Source: QALR01 sp045124015
GTDB taxonomy: Bacteria > Bacillota > Clostridia > Oscillospirales > CAG-272
DNA: 5,588 bases
NCBI GenBank assembly: GCA_045124015.1
Contig: JBGVLA010000130.1
Location: 1 to 5,588, forward strand
Direction of reading: 5' to 3'
A model generated the notes under the pieces. The model was not told the origin of the DNA and searched no databases. It saw only the letters and a list, made by a program, of their open reading frames with translations. How positions within the stretch are numbered: the first letter of the stretch is position 1; the number at the start of each line of letters is the position of its first letter. Below, piece after piece: positions 1 through 5,588 of this stretch. The translations under genes were made by a program, and so were the position numbers.

Positions 1-422
1 TGGAGGACGTTCCTTACTGCAACGACAAGATCGGTCCCGGCGCACCGCCCATCAAGACCGACAAGGGCTGGCTCATCATTTTCCATTCCGTTGACATTGA
101 TCCGAACCGCGGTAAAAACGGTTGGGAAGCCGCTTGGAGAAAGCGTTACGTCATCGGCATTGCCCTGCTTGACCTCGAAGATCCCTCCAAGGTCATCGGT
201 ATGTCGAAAAAGCCTCTCATGGTTCCCGAGGGCTACTGGGAAATGGAGGAGGGCTACCGCACGAATGCACTCTTCCCCTGCGGTATGCTTTTGGAAGATG
301 ACAACACCGTCCGCATCTATTACAGCGCAGGCGATGCCATCGTCAGAATGGCGACCACAAAGCTTGACGACCTGCTCGCACTTTGCACAGAGCCCCGTCA
401 ATATCCCAAGGAAGAAGCATAA
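1..422 (+). CDS. GH130 family beta-mannoside phosphorylase, C-terminal part (5' end outside window)
   Basis: The reading frame is open from the window edge (first full codon at 3) to the TAA at 420-422, giving 139 residues; complete GH130 proteins are usually 300-400 residues, so the start lies upstream. GH130 enzymes reversibly phosphorolyse beta-mannosidic bonds, such as mannosyl-glucose or manno-oligosaccharides, to mannose 1-phosphate. Seen here: the motif KIGPGAPPIKT followed by GWLIIFH, then FPCGMLLEDD and VRIYYSAGDAIVRMAT, the last blades of the five-bladed propeller. The Lys of KIGPG and the His of IIFH lie 19 residues apart, the same spacing as the phosphate-binding Lys212 and His231 I recall for Bacteroides mannosylglucose phosphorylase. 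The catalytic Asp is in the missing N-terminal part, so the exact substrate cannot be called. It is followed after 12 nt by the HAD gene. Codon use is rich in C-ending codons, consistent with good expression. Confidence 0.9.
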   Translation, partial: EDVPYCNDKIGPGAPPIKTDKGWLIIFHSVDIDPNRGKNGWEAAWRKRYVIGIALLDLEDPSKVIGMSKKPLMVPEGYWEMEEGYRTNALFPCGMLLEDDNTVRIYYSAGDAIVRMATTKLDDLLALCTEPRQYPKEEA

Positions 423-434
423 AGGTGAATTGAT

Positions 435-1385
435 ATGGTAACATTTATCGATACAAAATCCCCCGCCGTCGTCCGCGCCTTTGAAAAGCGTGAGATCCTC
501 TACGCCTTTCACGATATCGACGGCACCCATTCCCTCATTCGTGATTGGCCGCCCGTCATGAGCATCGTTCTTCATTACGTTTCCGAGGGCGGTGTCCCAG
601 ACGGCTACGACAGCGACGAAAATCTCAAAAAGATCATCGATATGACAGGGACGAAGCCTCTCCCCGAAACCGACAGCTTTTGCATCGAATCCGCAGGACT
701 TTCCGCGCTGACACAGATGGAATGGGCGATCCGACGCGCCATCGATCGCGGTCATATCGATATTCCCTGCGATAAAGAGGACAACCGCCGCAAGATCGAA
801 ATGATTCGCAAGGGCGAAGAAATTTTTGAAACACCCGATTCCAAAGAGCTTACCGCTTTCCTTGCCGTACATACCCCCCGCCTTTTCAAGTTTTACGAAA
901 AGGTACTCAATGGCTTTTGCCGTGATAAAAATCTCGCACTCGCGAAAAAAGACCCCAACCGCTTCATCGTGGACGGCTCCAAGGAATTTTTGGCATATCT
1001 CCACGCGCATGGCGTTAAAAATTATTTCGTAACGGGTGCCGTCGTGGAAAAAGGCATGGGGATGCACGAGGAGGTCGAAACGCTCGGCTTTGAGATCGGT
1101 GAAGGCAAGCTCATCGAGGACCTTATCGGCTCGACTTGGACGGACAAGATTCCGAAGGATGAGATCATGGAAAGGCTCATGCAAACGCTTGGTGCCAACG
1201 GCAAAAATATTCTCGTCATCGGCGACGGCAGAAGCGAGATCTCCGCAGGCGTGAAAATGGGTGCGCTTTGCATCAGCCGTTTGGAGAAAAAAGATACCTT
1301 CCGCCGAAATCTCCATAAGGAGCTTGGCACGCATATCCTCGTCGAAAGCTACAACGAAGAGGATTTCAAACGTTTGATGGCATAA
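435..1385 (+). CDS. HAD-superfamily phosphohydrolase in the GH130 operon
   Basis: A 316-residue cytoplasmic protein with all four HAD motifs: motif I DIDGT (residues 27-31, nucleophile D27 and acid/base D29), motif II T200 in YFVTGA, motif III Lys, probably K238 in TDKIP, and motif IV GDGRSE (263-268, with D264 and E268 for Mg2+). The roughly 160 residues between motifs I and II form a large helical C1-type cap, which normally selects a small phosphorylated substrate. HAD enzymes of this layout are mostly phosphatases. Because the gene follows a phosphorylase that should release a sugar 1-phosphate, a sugar-phosphate substrate is a reasonable inference, but the sequence does not prove it; a mutase or another phosphatase role remains possible. 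The start is supported by AAAGGTGA at 421-428, six nt before ATG and directly after the stop of the preceding gene. The next gene begins 28 nt downstream. Confidence 0.88.
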   Translation: MVTFIDTKSPAVVRAFEKREILYAFHDIDGTHSLIRDWPPVMSIVLHYVSEGGVPDGYDSDENLKKIIDMTGTKPLPETDSFCIESAGLSALTQMEWAIRRAIDRGHIDIPCDKEDNRRKIEMIRKGEEIFETPDSKELTAFLAVHTPRLFKFYEKVLNGFCRDKNLALAKKDPNRFIVDGSKEFLAYLHAHGVKNYFVTGAVVEKGMGMHEEVETLGFEIGEGKLIEDLIGSTWTDKIPKDEIMERLMQTLGANGKNILVIGDGRSEISAGVKMGALCISRLEKKDTFRRNLHKELGTHILVESYNEEDFKRLMA

Positions 1386-1413
1386 ACCGTATCCATATCA
1401 AAGGAGCAAATAT

Positions 1414-3108
1414 ATGAAACACCTTTATCCAATCGCATTGCGTTTTCATGAAAAAAATATCCGCTCACTCATGCAAAAGACCAGCCGCGACCCCAAAAAT
1501 CCTTACTACGGCAAGCCCTGCATGGAAAGCGGTATTTGCGAACCGGGAAGCTCGCTCGGTCATATCTATAATTCCGTATCTCTATATCTTTTGCCCGAAA
1601 GCAGTTTTTACAGAAGCCCCAAACTCTTGGACTTCATCCGTTTGCTTTGCATCGGCGCAAAGGACGGTATCCACGAGGACGGTACAAACGATCTCGTCGT
1701 TTCCAACTATCATCAAGCGGATTTCTTTGCTACACCCTCCGCTTGCATGGCGTATAAGAATATGAACGATATCCCCTACAAGACCGCAGAGGAAGCCGAG
1801 ATCACGGAAATGATCTACGCTCTCGCCGAGCGCATCTGCAAAGGGCTTCTCGCAAGCGGATTTCATACGCCAAACCATCGATGGGTACACACAGCGGCTT
1901 TATATCATGCGTATCATACGCTCCGTGAAAAGGACGAGCGTTATTTGATCCTTGCGAAAAAATATTTGGCGGAAAAGATCGATATCGACGAAAACGGCGA
2001 ATTTTCCGAACGCTCCGCGGGTATGTATAGCGCCATTTCCGACAGAGCGCTCTGCGATATCGCAAAATTTGGCAATATGCCCGAGCTTTTTGAGCACGTT
2101 AAAAAGAATCTGCTCCTCGTTCATCGCTTTATCGAAAAAGAGAGTTTGATCTTTACGCAAAATTCACGCAGAAAAGACAAGGGCGAGGTCGGAAGCGATA
2201 CGCTCTTTGATTTCGACCGTTATTCCGATATCTGTCTGACGGCTTATGCCAATACACACGATCTGACGTTTTTGCAAATCCTGCAATCCGCGCTCGATAA
2301 GCGAAGCGATATTTTCTCTATCTATTCGCCCATTCGTCCGTTCGTGGATTACCCCGAGCTTCGAACGCTCGAAGCGGATTTTTCTGCGCTTCCTCCGCTC
2401 GAAGAAGATTTTCACGTATTTTATCCGAAATCGAACATCGTCCGCATCAAGGAAAACGGCATCGTTTATTCCCTGCTTGCAAGAAATCCCAATTTCCTGC
2501 ACGTTACCGTTGGGAATATCGGCATCAGCGCGCGTATGTGCTCTTCTTTCTTTGCCAAGGCGCAGTTTTTGCCCGATGAGATCGAACAGATCGGAGAAAA
2601 AGCATATCGGATGTCGTTCCACACGTGCGCGGATTACAAGCTTCCCTTTGACGTTCCGCCCGCAGGCTCTGAGGATTATTGGAGCATGGATTACAAGAGC
2701 CGTCAAAGCATCAGCCGTTGCGATTACGGCTATACCGTCGATTTCACCTTTACGGAAAACGGCTTGCAATTTCATATTTTGACGGACGGAACGGAAAACG
2801 TACCGTTCAAGCTGGAGATCGCCGTAACGCCCGGCGTTCACGTTCGTGCAGGCAGTGCAATGACCATCGGCAACGCAGGCAATTTCATGTGTGCTTCCGA
2901 GGGCGATATCGAGCTTTCCAATTTTGAAGGCGACCTCTTGACCATCAAGGGCGCATTTGCCAAGCATTTTTATCACAAGGATATGAGAGGCAGTATCCCC
3001 TCTCCGACCGGTAAATATCTGCTGTATTTCACAGATTTTTCTCCCGTCGACCGCACCTTGGAGATCATCTGCAAGCGAAATGAACCTTGGAATTATTTCA
3101 CCAAATAA
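1414..3108 (+). CDS. Putative heparinase II/III-like polysaccharide lyase (toroid plus beta-sandwich), cytoplasmic
   Basis: A 564-residue protein that I do not recognise as a named family member. The N-terminal half (about 1-300) is helical with motifs that recall (alpha/alpha)-toroid lyases: SNYHQADFF (97-105), a TPNHRWVHTAAL block (152-163) and DENGEFSERSAGMYSAISDRAL (192-213). In heparinase II/III-type enzymes a comparable NW block supplies the charge-neutralising Asn and a later E-S-x-x-Y block the catalytic Tyr; here N154, H155 and Y205 are the candidates. The C-terminal half (about 330-564) is rich in beta strands, fitting the usual beta-sandwich. There is no signal peptide, unlike most secreted lyases, so it would act on imported uronic-acid oligosaccharides. 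It is the last gene of the GH130 operon. The start is supported by AAGGAG at 1401-1406, seven nt before ATG. Lyase activity is inferred from weak motif similarity; a non-catalytic or hydrolase role is possible. Confidence 0.6.
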   Translation: MKHLYPIALRFHEKNIRSLMQKTSRDPKNPYYGKPCMESGICEPGSSLGHIYNSVSLYLLPESSFYRSPKLLDFIRLLCIGAKDGIHEDGTNDLVVSNYHQADFFATPSACMAYKNMNDIPYKTAEEAEITEMIYALAERICKGLLASGFHTPNHRWVHTAALYHAYHTLREKDERYLILAKKYLAEKIDIDENGEFSERSAGMYSAISDRALCDIAKFGNMPELFEHVKKNLLLVHRFIEKESLIFTQNSRRKDKGEVGSDTLFDFDRYSDICLTAYANTHDLTFLQILQSALDKRSDIFSIYSPIRPFVDYPELRTLEADFSALPPLEEDFHVFYPKSNIVRIKENGIVYSLLARNPNFLHVTVGNIGISARMCSSFFAKAQFLPDEIEQIGEKAYRMSFHTCADYKLPFDVPPAGSEDYWSMDYKSRQSISRCDYGYTVDFTFTENGLQFHILTDGTENVPFKLEIAVTPGVHVRAGSAMTIGNAGNFMCASEGDIELSNFEGDLLTIKGAFAKHFYHKDMRGSIPSPTGKYLLYFTDFSPVDRTLEIICKRNEPWNYFTK

Positions 3109-3113
3109 TAAAC

Positions 3114-3141
3114 AAATCCCGATGCTGTCGCATCGGGATTT
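3114..3141. terminator. Bidirectional rho-independent terminator between convergent operons
   Basis: A perfect 12-bp stem, AAATCCCGATGC (3114-3125) and GCATCGGGATTT (3130-3141), encloses a TGTC loop. It starts five nt after the stop of the + strand lyase-like gene and ends five nt before the stop of the - strand acetyltransferase gene. The - strand exit carries the better T-rich tail (TTTGTTTATTATTT); the + strand exit reads ATTTCTGTTT. It therefore probably ends transcripts from both sides. Confidence 0.85.
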
Positions 3142-3146
3142 CTGTT

Positions 3147-3647
3147 TCAATCCGCTTTTATGGAATAGTACACGCAATGATGCAGCTTTCCTCGGTATTC
3201 GATATCCGCTTTTTTTGCTATTCTTTGCATACCGCACTTTTCCATCACGCGGATACTCGAAAGATTTTCGGCAAATGCGCCCGCGATAACTTCTCGAAAT
3301 CCGCGAGAAAAAAGATGCGCGATGACAGCGCCAAAGGCTTCCGTTGCATAGCCTTGGTTCTGATAGGCAGGAGCAATGACGTATCCCATCTCGATGGCAT
3401 CGTTTTCCGTTTCCACATCATTCAGAAAACCAATCAAATCTCCTTCCAAATAAACGCCCAAAACGCAATGCTTGGCGTCATGGGAAAGCGCGACCAGATG
3501 GTTGGCGGTCTTGAGTCCCTGCTCCTTGGAGGAAAAGTCGGGGACGAGATAGGTCTGCTTTACCGTTTCGTTGGTCATAATATGGAGAATCTCTTCCGCG
3601 TCCTCCTTGGAAAAGGGCTTTATGATGAGTCGTTTCGTTTGTATCAT
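3147..3647 (-). CDS. GNAT N-acetyltransferase, RimJ/RimL-like
   Basis: A 166-residue single-domain protein of the Acetyltransf_3 type, full length for the family. It opens with the typical IQTKRLIIKPFSKEDAEEI strand and helix, has GDLIGFLNDV as the central strand and EMGYVIAPAYQNQGYATEA (86-104) with the acetyl-CoA pyrophosphate-binding Q-N-Q-G-Y-A loop (motif A). N128 and the VMEKCGM segment (134-140) form motif B. Such proteins transfer an acetyl group from acetyl-CoA to an amine, which may be a protein N-terminus, a small molecule or an antibiotic; the substrate cannot be read from the sequence. It is the last gene of the operon. Its ribosome binding site AGGAG (3655-3659) overlaps the pyrF stop codon and stands seven nt before ATG, so translation is probably coupled to pyrF. 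No functional link to pyrimidine synthesis is evident. Confidence 0.9.
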   Translation of the reverse strand: MIQTKRLIIKPFSKEDAEEILHIMTNETVKQTYLVPDFSSKEQGLKTANHLVALSHDAKHCVLGVYLEGDLIGFLNDVETENDAIEMGYVIAPAYQNQGYATEAFGAVIAHLFSRGFREVIAGAFAENLSSIRVMEKCGMQRIAKKADIEYRGKLHHCVYYSIKAD

Positions 3648-3654
3648 ATGCTTT

Positions 3655-3659
3655 CTCCT
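3655..3659 (-). promoter_or_regulatory. Ribosome binding site of the GNAT gene, overlapping the pyrF stop
   Basis: AGGAG on the - strand shares two bases with the TAG stop codon of pyrF (3658-3660) and lies seven nt from the acetyltransferase ATG. This places the gene in the same transcript and fixes its start. Confidence 0.8.
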
Positions 3660-4566
3660 AATATCTCATATTGGGGCAACTTGCTTTCAGCGCCGCATAG
3701 ACTGCATCGCGCATCAAAACGGTCGCATCTCTTACCGTTTGCAGATACGATCCTCTCGAACCGTCGAAGGATATCGCGTTTTGATAAGCGTACAGTATCC
3801 CACGTGAGGAATTGACGACCGCGCCAAGCCCGTCCTCGTTGAAGCAGGAAACGATATCTCCTGCCGAACCACCCTGCGCGCCAAAGCCCGGAACAAGAAA
3901 GATGGCTTCCCTCATCTGCTTACGCAAGCTTCTTGCTTCCTCGGGAAACGTTGCGCCGACGACCGCGCCGACGGAAGAATAGCCGTATTCACCGATATCA
4001 TCCTTTCCCATTTTGGCAACGCTTTCGGCAAGAAAATCTCTCACGGACTTTCCGTCCTCGCGCTTGGCTTCGGAAATCTCCTCAGAACTCGGATTCGAGG
4101 TCTTGACCAAGATAAAGATGCCCTTGCCGTTCTCCTTTGCGATTTTTGCAAAGGGCGTGAGGCTATCCGTCCCCAAAAAGGGCGAAACCGTCAGAAAATC
4201 CGCGTTGATGCTTCCCTCTTTTGCCAAATGCGCAAGCGCATACGCCCTTGCGGTATTGCCGATATCGTTTCGTTTGCTGTCGTCGATGACGAGTAAGCCT
4301 TTTTCATGTGCATAGGCGCTGATTTCTTCAAACACACGAAAGCCCTCCGCGCCGTAGACCTCATAAAACGCCATCTGCGGCTTTACGGCGGGAACAATAT
4401 CGGCAATCGTATCGATGATATCCTTTGCCCACTGCAAAATACTGTCCGTTTTCGTCTTGCCGTTTTGATAACAAGACGGGAGCTTGCTCCATTCGGGATC
4501 AAGCCCCACCACACAAGGATTTTTCTTTTTTATCACTTGATCGATCAATTTGTCTGCCGCATTCAT
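3658..4566 (-). CDS. pyrF: Orotidine 5'-phosphate decarboxylase (long, type 2 form)
   Basis: A 302-residue cytoplasmic TIM-barrel enzyme that decarboxylates OMP to UMP, the last step of de novo UMP synthesis. The diagnostic catalytic motif D-S-K-R-N-D-I is at 96-102 (D96, K98, D101), preceded by GLDP (21-24) and the active-site Lys in VKPQ (K62). TVSPFLG (126-132) follows. The phosphate grip is formed by LVPGFGAQGG (224-233) and NSSRGILYAY (R255). The length and the SRGILYAY ending fit the long bacterial form found in clostridia and actinobacteria rather than the roughly 230-residue enterobacterial type. The frame extends six codons further upstream, but the start at 4566 is preferred because GGAGG (4573-4577) lies six nt before it. 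ATG and the TGA of the upstream fusion gene overlap as ATGA, so translation is coupled. All catalytic residues are present and the enzyme should be active. Confidence 0.96.
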   Translation of the reverse strand: MNAADKLIDQVIKKKNPCVVGLDPEWSKLPSCYQNGKTKTDSILQWAKDIIDTIADIVPAVKPQMAFYEVYGAEGFRVFEEISAYAHEKGLLVIDDSKRNDIGNTARAYALAHLAKEGSINADFLTVSPFLGTDSLTPFAKIAKENGKGIFILVKTSNPSSEEISEAKREDGKSVRDFLAESVAKMGKDDIGEYGYSSVGAVVGATFPEEARSLRKQMREAIFLVPGFGAQGGSAGDIVSCFNEDGLGAVVNSSRGILYAYQNAISFDGSRGSYLQTVRDATVLMRDAVYAALKASCPNMRY

Positions 4567-5399
4567 ACAATTCCTCCATAGCATTTTTTATATGCTCTCA
4601 TTTTTTCAAGATAGGATTCTCCTCCGATCACACCATTTTCCAAAGCCAAGATGATATCATCTATGGTAACAATGGCATGAATCTGAACACCGTATTCACG
4701 TTCGATCTCCGCGCTTGCCGTCATCGTTGTATGTAAGCCCTTTTCCATACGGTCTACAGAGACGATAACATGCGAAACTCGCTTCCCTGCCTCTTCCTTC
4801 AAACTTTGCAAATTGCGTTTCAAGGTATTCCCTGAGGTCAGCGTATCTTTTATCAGTGTAATATCGTCGCCGTCATCCATGTATTTGCCAACGGTATTAT
4901 CCAAAGAAAAAAGCAGATCCATACCATAACGGTTGAAAAGCGACATACCCATCGAAATGACGATGGGTATTTCGCCCGCGCCGTTTCCGACAAGCAAATT
5001 GGACCGTATCATATGCTCGCGCATACATTCCGCATAGAAAGTTCCAAGCTTGGCGATCTGACTTGCTGATTTATACCTCGCCGTATCGATATAATACGGC
5101 GAAATGCGTCCGCTTTGCAAAGTAAATTCCCCAAATTGCAAAACGCCGTTATCTGCCATAAAACGAATAAAACGTTCCTTATAATTCAGCGCATCCAAAC
5201 GATATCCAAAAAGCTCATCCATCGAAACACCAAAAAACCTGGCAATGATAGGAAGCAAGGAGATATCCGGAACAGAGAGCTGATTTTCCCACTTGCTGAC
5301 AGATTGTGCAGATACCTGTAAAACTTCCGCAAGCTCCTCCTGCGTCATATTTTTGTTCTTTCGTAATACACGAATCTTTTCGCCGATTTTTTTCATCAT
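4563..5399 (-). CDS. XRE helix-turn-helix fused to a degenerate PyrE-like (orotate phosphoribosyltransferase) domain; probable transcription regulator
   Basis: A 278-residue two-domain protein. Residues 5-60 are an XRE/Cro-C1 domain (IRVLRKNKNMTQEELAEVL, then SVSKWENQLSVPD and FFGVSMDELFGY). Residues about 70-275 align along their length with PyrE: FGEFTLQSGRISPYY (89-103), LVGNGAGEIPIV (136-147), IKDTLTSGNT (183-192), SVDRMEKG (214-221) and TIDDIILAL (245-253). Orotate-side residues are kept (SPYY, T188, R217). The flexible catalytic loop with Arg, Lys, Lys and His is shortened and replaced (about 164-177, FSLDNTVGKYMDDG), and the acidic pair of the PRPP motif reads K184-D185. Transferase activity is therefore doubtful, and a role sensing orotate, OMP or a related nucleotide is inferred. 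It is the first gene of the pyrF operon. AAGGGAG (5404-5410) supports ATG at 5399 or 5396; an in-frame ATG at 5453 would add unconserved residues. Automatic annotation could easily call it simply pyrE. Confidence 0.85.
   Translation of the reverse strand: MMKKIGEKIRVLRKNKNMTQEELAEVLQVSAQSVSKWENQLSVPDISLLPIIARFFGVSMDELFGYRLDALNYKERFIRFMADNGVLQFGEFTLQSGRISPYYIDTARYKSASQIAKLGTFYAECMREHMIRSNLLVGNGAGEIPIVISMGMSLFNRYGMDLLFSLDNTVGKYMDDGDDITLIKDTLTSGNTLKRNLQSLKEEAGKRVSHVIVSVDRMEKGLHTTMTASAEIEREYGVQIHAIVTIDDIILALENGVIGGESYLEKMRAYKKCYGGIV
4573..4577 (-). promoter_or_regulatory. Ribosome binding site of pyrF inside the upstream gene
   Basis: GGAGG on the - strand sits six nt before the ATG at 4566-4564 and within the last codons of the XRE-PyrE-like gene. 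It decides between this start and the in-frame ATG at 4584, which would give six extra non-conserved residues and has no comparable site upstream. Confidence 0.8.
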
Positions 5400-5403
5400 A
5401 TCT

Positions 5404-5410
5404 CTCCCTT
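5404..5410 (-). promoter_or_regulatory. Ribosome binding site of the XRE-PyrE-like gene
   Basis: AAGGGAG on the - strand lies four nt before ATG 5399 and seven nt before ATG 5396. It favours these adjacent starts over the in-frame ATGs at 5453 and 5414 and places the protein start directly before the XRE domain. Confidence 0.7.
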
Positions 5411-5454
5411 CCATATCTATTTTAGAACACTTTAGCGCATTTCGCCATATCATG

Positions 5455-5465
5455 ATGGTTGATTT
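5455..5465 (-). repeat. Outer inverted-repeat arm, AAATCAACCAT
   Basis: The - strand reads AAATCAACCAT, identical over 11 nt to the + strand at 5518-5528. The shared core CAACCAT is also the arm of the palindrome between them. Its core is centred 22 bp from the palindrome centre, about two helical turns, so it may be an extra half-site for the same regulator. Confidence 0.65.
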
Positions 5466-5469
5466 TTAC

Positions 5470-5484
5470 ACAACCATTGGTTGT
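5470..5484. promoter_or_regulatory. Perfect 15-bp palindrome, probable operator
   Basis: ACAACCA-T-TGGTTGT has two perfect 7-bp arms about one central base, the size and symmetry expected for a dimeric XRE-type repressor. It lies between the predicted -10 element and the ribosome binding site of the XRE-PyrE-like gene, about 7-20 nt downstream of the inferred transcript start, where bound protein would block transcription. Autoregulation is inferred, not shown. Confidence 0.65.
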
Positions 5485-5495
5485 CTGTTTTTTTC

Positions 5496-5524
5496 AGTTT
5501 AACATACTTCGAAAAAGAAATCAA
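5496..5524 (-). promoter_or_regulatory. Candidate sigma-A promoter of the regulator-pyrF operon
   Basis: On the - strand, TTGATT (5519-5524) and TAAACT (5496-5501) are separated by exactly 17 nt, each matching four of six consensus bases. The -35 hexamer overlaps the repeat at 5518-5528, and the palindrome lies just downstream of the start. A second possible -10 box, TAAAAT (5419-5424), lacks a convincing -35 partner and would leave a very short leader. Confidence 0.45.
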
Positions 5525-5528
5525 CCAT
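5518..5528 (+). repeat. Outer inverted-repeat arm, AAATCAACCAT, overlapping the -35 box
   Basis: The + strand reads AAATCAACCAT and continues as TG, so CAACCATTG (5522-5530) equals the first nine bases of the palindrome core. The 11-nt arm pairs with the arm at 5455-5465 with 52 nt between them. Overlap with the predicted -35 hexamer would let a bound regulator exclude RNA polymerase. Confidence 0.65.
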
Positions 5529-5588
5529 TGTCCCTTCCTTCTCATCAAATTGCATCCCCTTGCACACGATTTTTTCCGTCCAAGAAAA

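Noticed and set aside
2164..3237. A 357-codon open frame on the - strand, antisense to the lyase-like gene and running past its end
   Set aside because: It is a shadow frame: the + strand frame has a strong ribosome binding site, coherent domain motifs and in-frame codon bias, while this translation shows no recognisable motif and would cross the terminator hairpin.
3087..3815. A 242-codon open frame on the + strand across the acetyltransferase and the end of pyrF
   Set aside because: It lies opposite two clearly recognisable - strand genes and runs through the terminator; its translation resembles no family I know.
513..5267. About 15 copies of GATATC, roughly ten times the chance expectation for this length
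   Set aside because: The copies I checked in the + strand genes and in the acetyltransferase gene are in frame as Asp-Ile (GAT-ATC), so they reflect codon preference rather than a signal or repeat.
5400..5453. Upstream in-frame ATG at 5453 as the start of the XRE-PyrE-like gene
   Set aside because: It has no good ribosome binding site and would add 18 residues before a helix-turn-helix that normally begins at the N-terminus; the ATGATG after AAGGGAG is much better.
5499..5588. A - strand frame open from the window edge to a TAA at 5501-5499, possibly the tail of another gene, including a nine-codon frame starting MVDFFFEVC with a purine-rich stretch before it
   Set aside because: It has only 29 codons, another frame is equally open, and it overlaps the predicted promoter and repeat. 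More sequence beyond the edge is needed to support a gene or leader peptide.
1..5588. Search for tRNA, rRNA, CRISPR arrays, insertion sequences and riboswitches
   Set aside because: The window is almost fully coding. No direct-repeat array, transposase, rRNA-like or tRNA-like stretch was seen, and the only gap over 100 bases (5400-5588) is explained by promoter and operator elements.

Overview
The window looks like chromosomal DNA of a Gram-positive anaerobe, most likely a gut-type clostridium (Bacillota). The basis is a typical clostridial XRE-type helix-turn-helix, strong AGGAG-type ribosome binding sites, tightly packed operons, the long (about 300 residue) type of OMP decarboxylase, and a GH130 mannoside phosphorylase. 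This placement is inferred from gene content only.

The left part (1-3108, + strand) is the end of a carbohydrate-use operon. It holds the C-terminal 139 residues of a GH130 phosphorylase, then a HAD-superfamily phosphohydrolase (12 nt gap), then a 564-residue protein resembling heparinase II/III-type (alpha/alpha)-toroid polysaccharide lyases (28 nt gap). None of the complete proteins has a signal peptide, so the set probably works in the cytoplasm on imported oligosaccharides. A 12-bp perfect hairpin at 3114-3141 separates this operon from the convergent one and can serve as terminator for both.

The right part (3147-5453, - strand) is a compact three-gene operon read right to left. It starts with an XRE DNA-binding domain fused to an orotate phosphoribosyltransferase (PyrE)-like domain, followed by pyrF (start and stop overlap as ATGA), then a RimJ-like GNAT acetyltransferase whose ribosome binding site overlaps the pyrF stop codon. 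The PyrE-like domain keeps the orotate-side motifs but has lost the basic catalytic loop and the first acidic residue of the PRPP motif. It therefore looks like a ligand-sensing domain rather than an enzyme.

Upstream of this fusion gene lies a 15-bp perfect palindrome, ACAACCA-T-TGGTTGT (5470-5484), flanked by an 11-nt inverted repeat, AAATCAACCAT. Together they bracket a plausible promoter. Fusion protein and repeats suggest an autoregulated, probably pyrimidine-responsive transcription factor controlling pyrF. I consider this the most interesting system in the window. It resembles in design Bacillus PurR and haloarchaeal GfcR (DNA-binding domain plus phosphoribosyltransferase fold) but uses an XRE domain.
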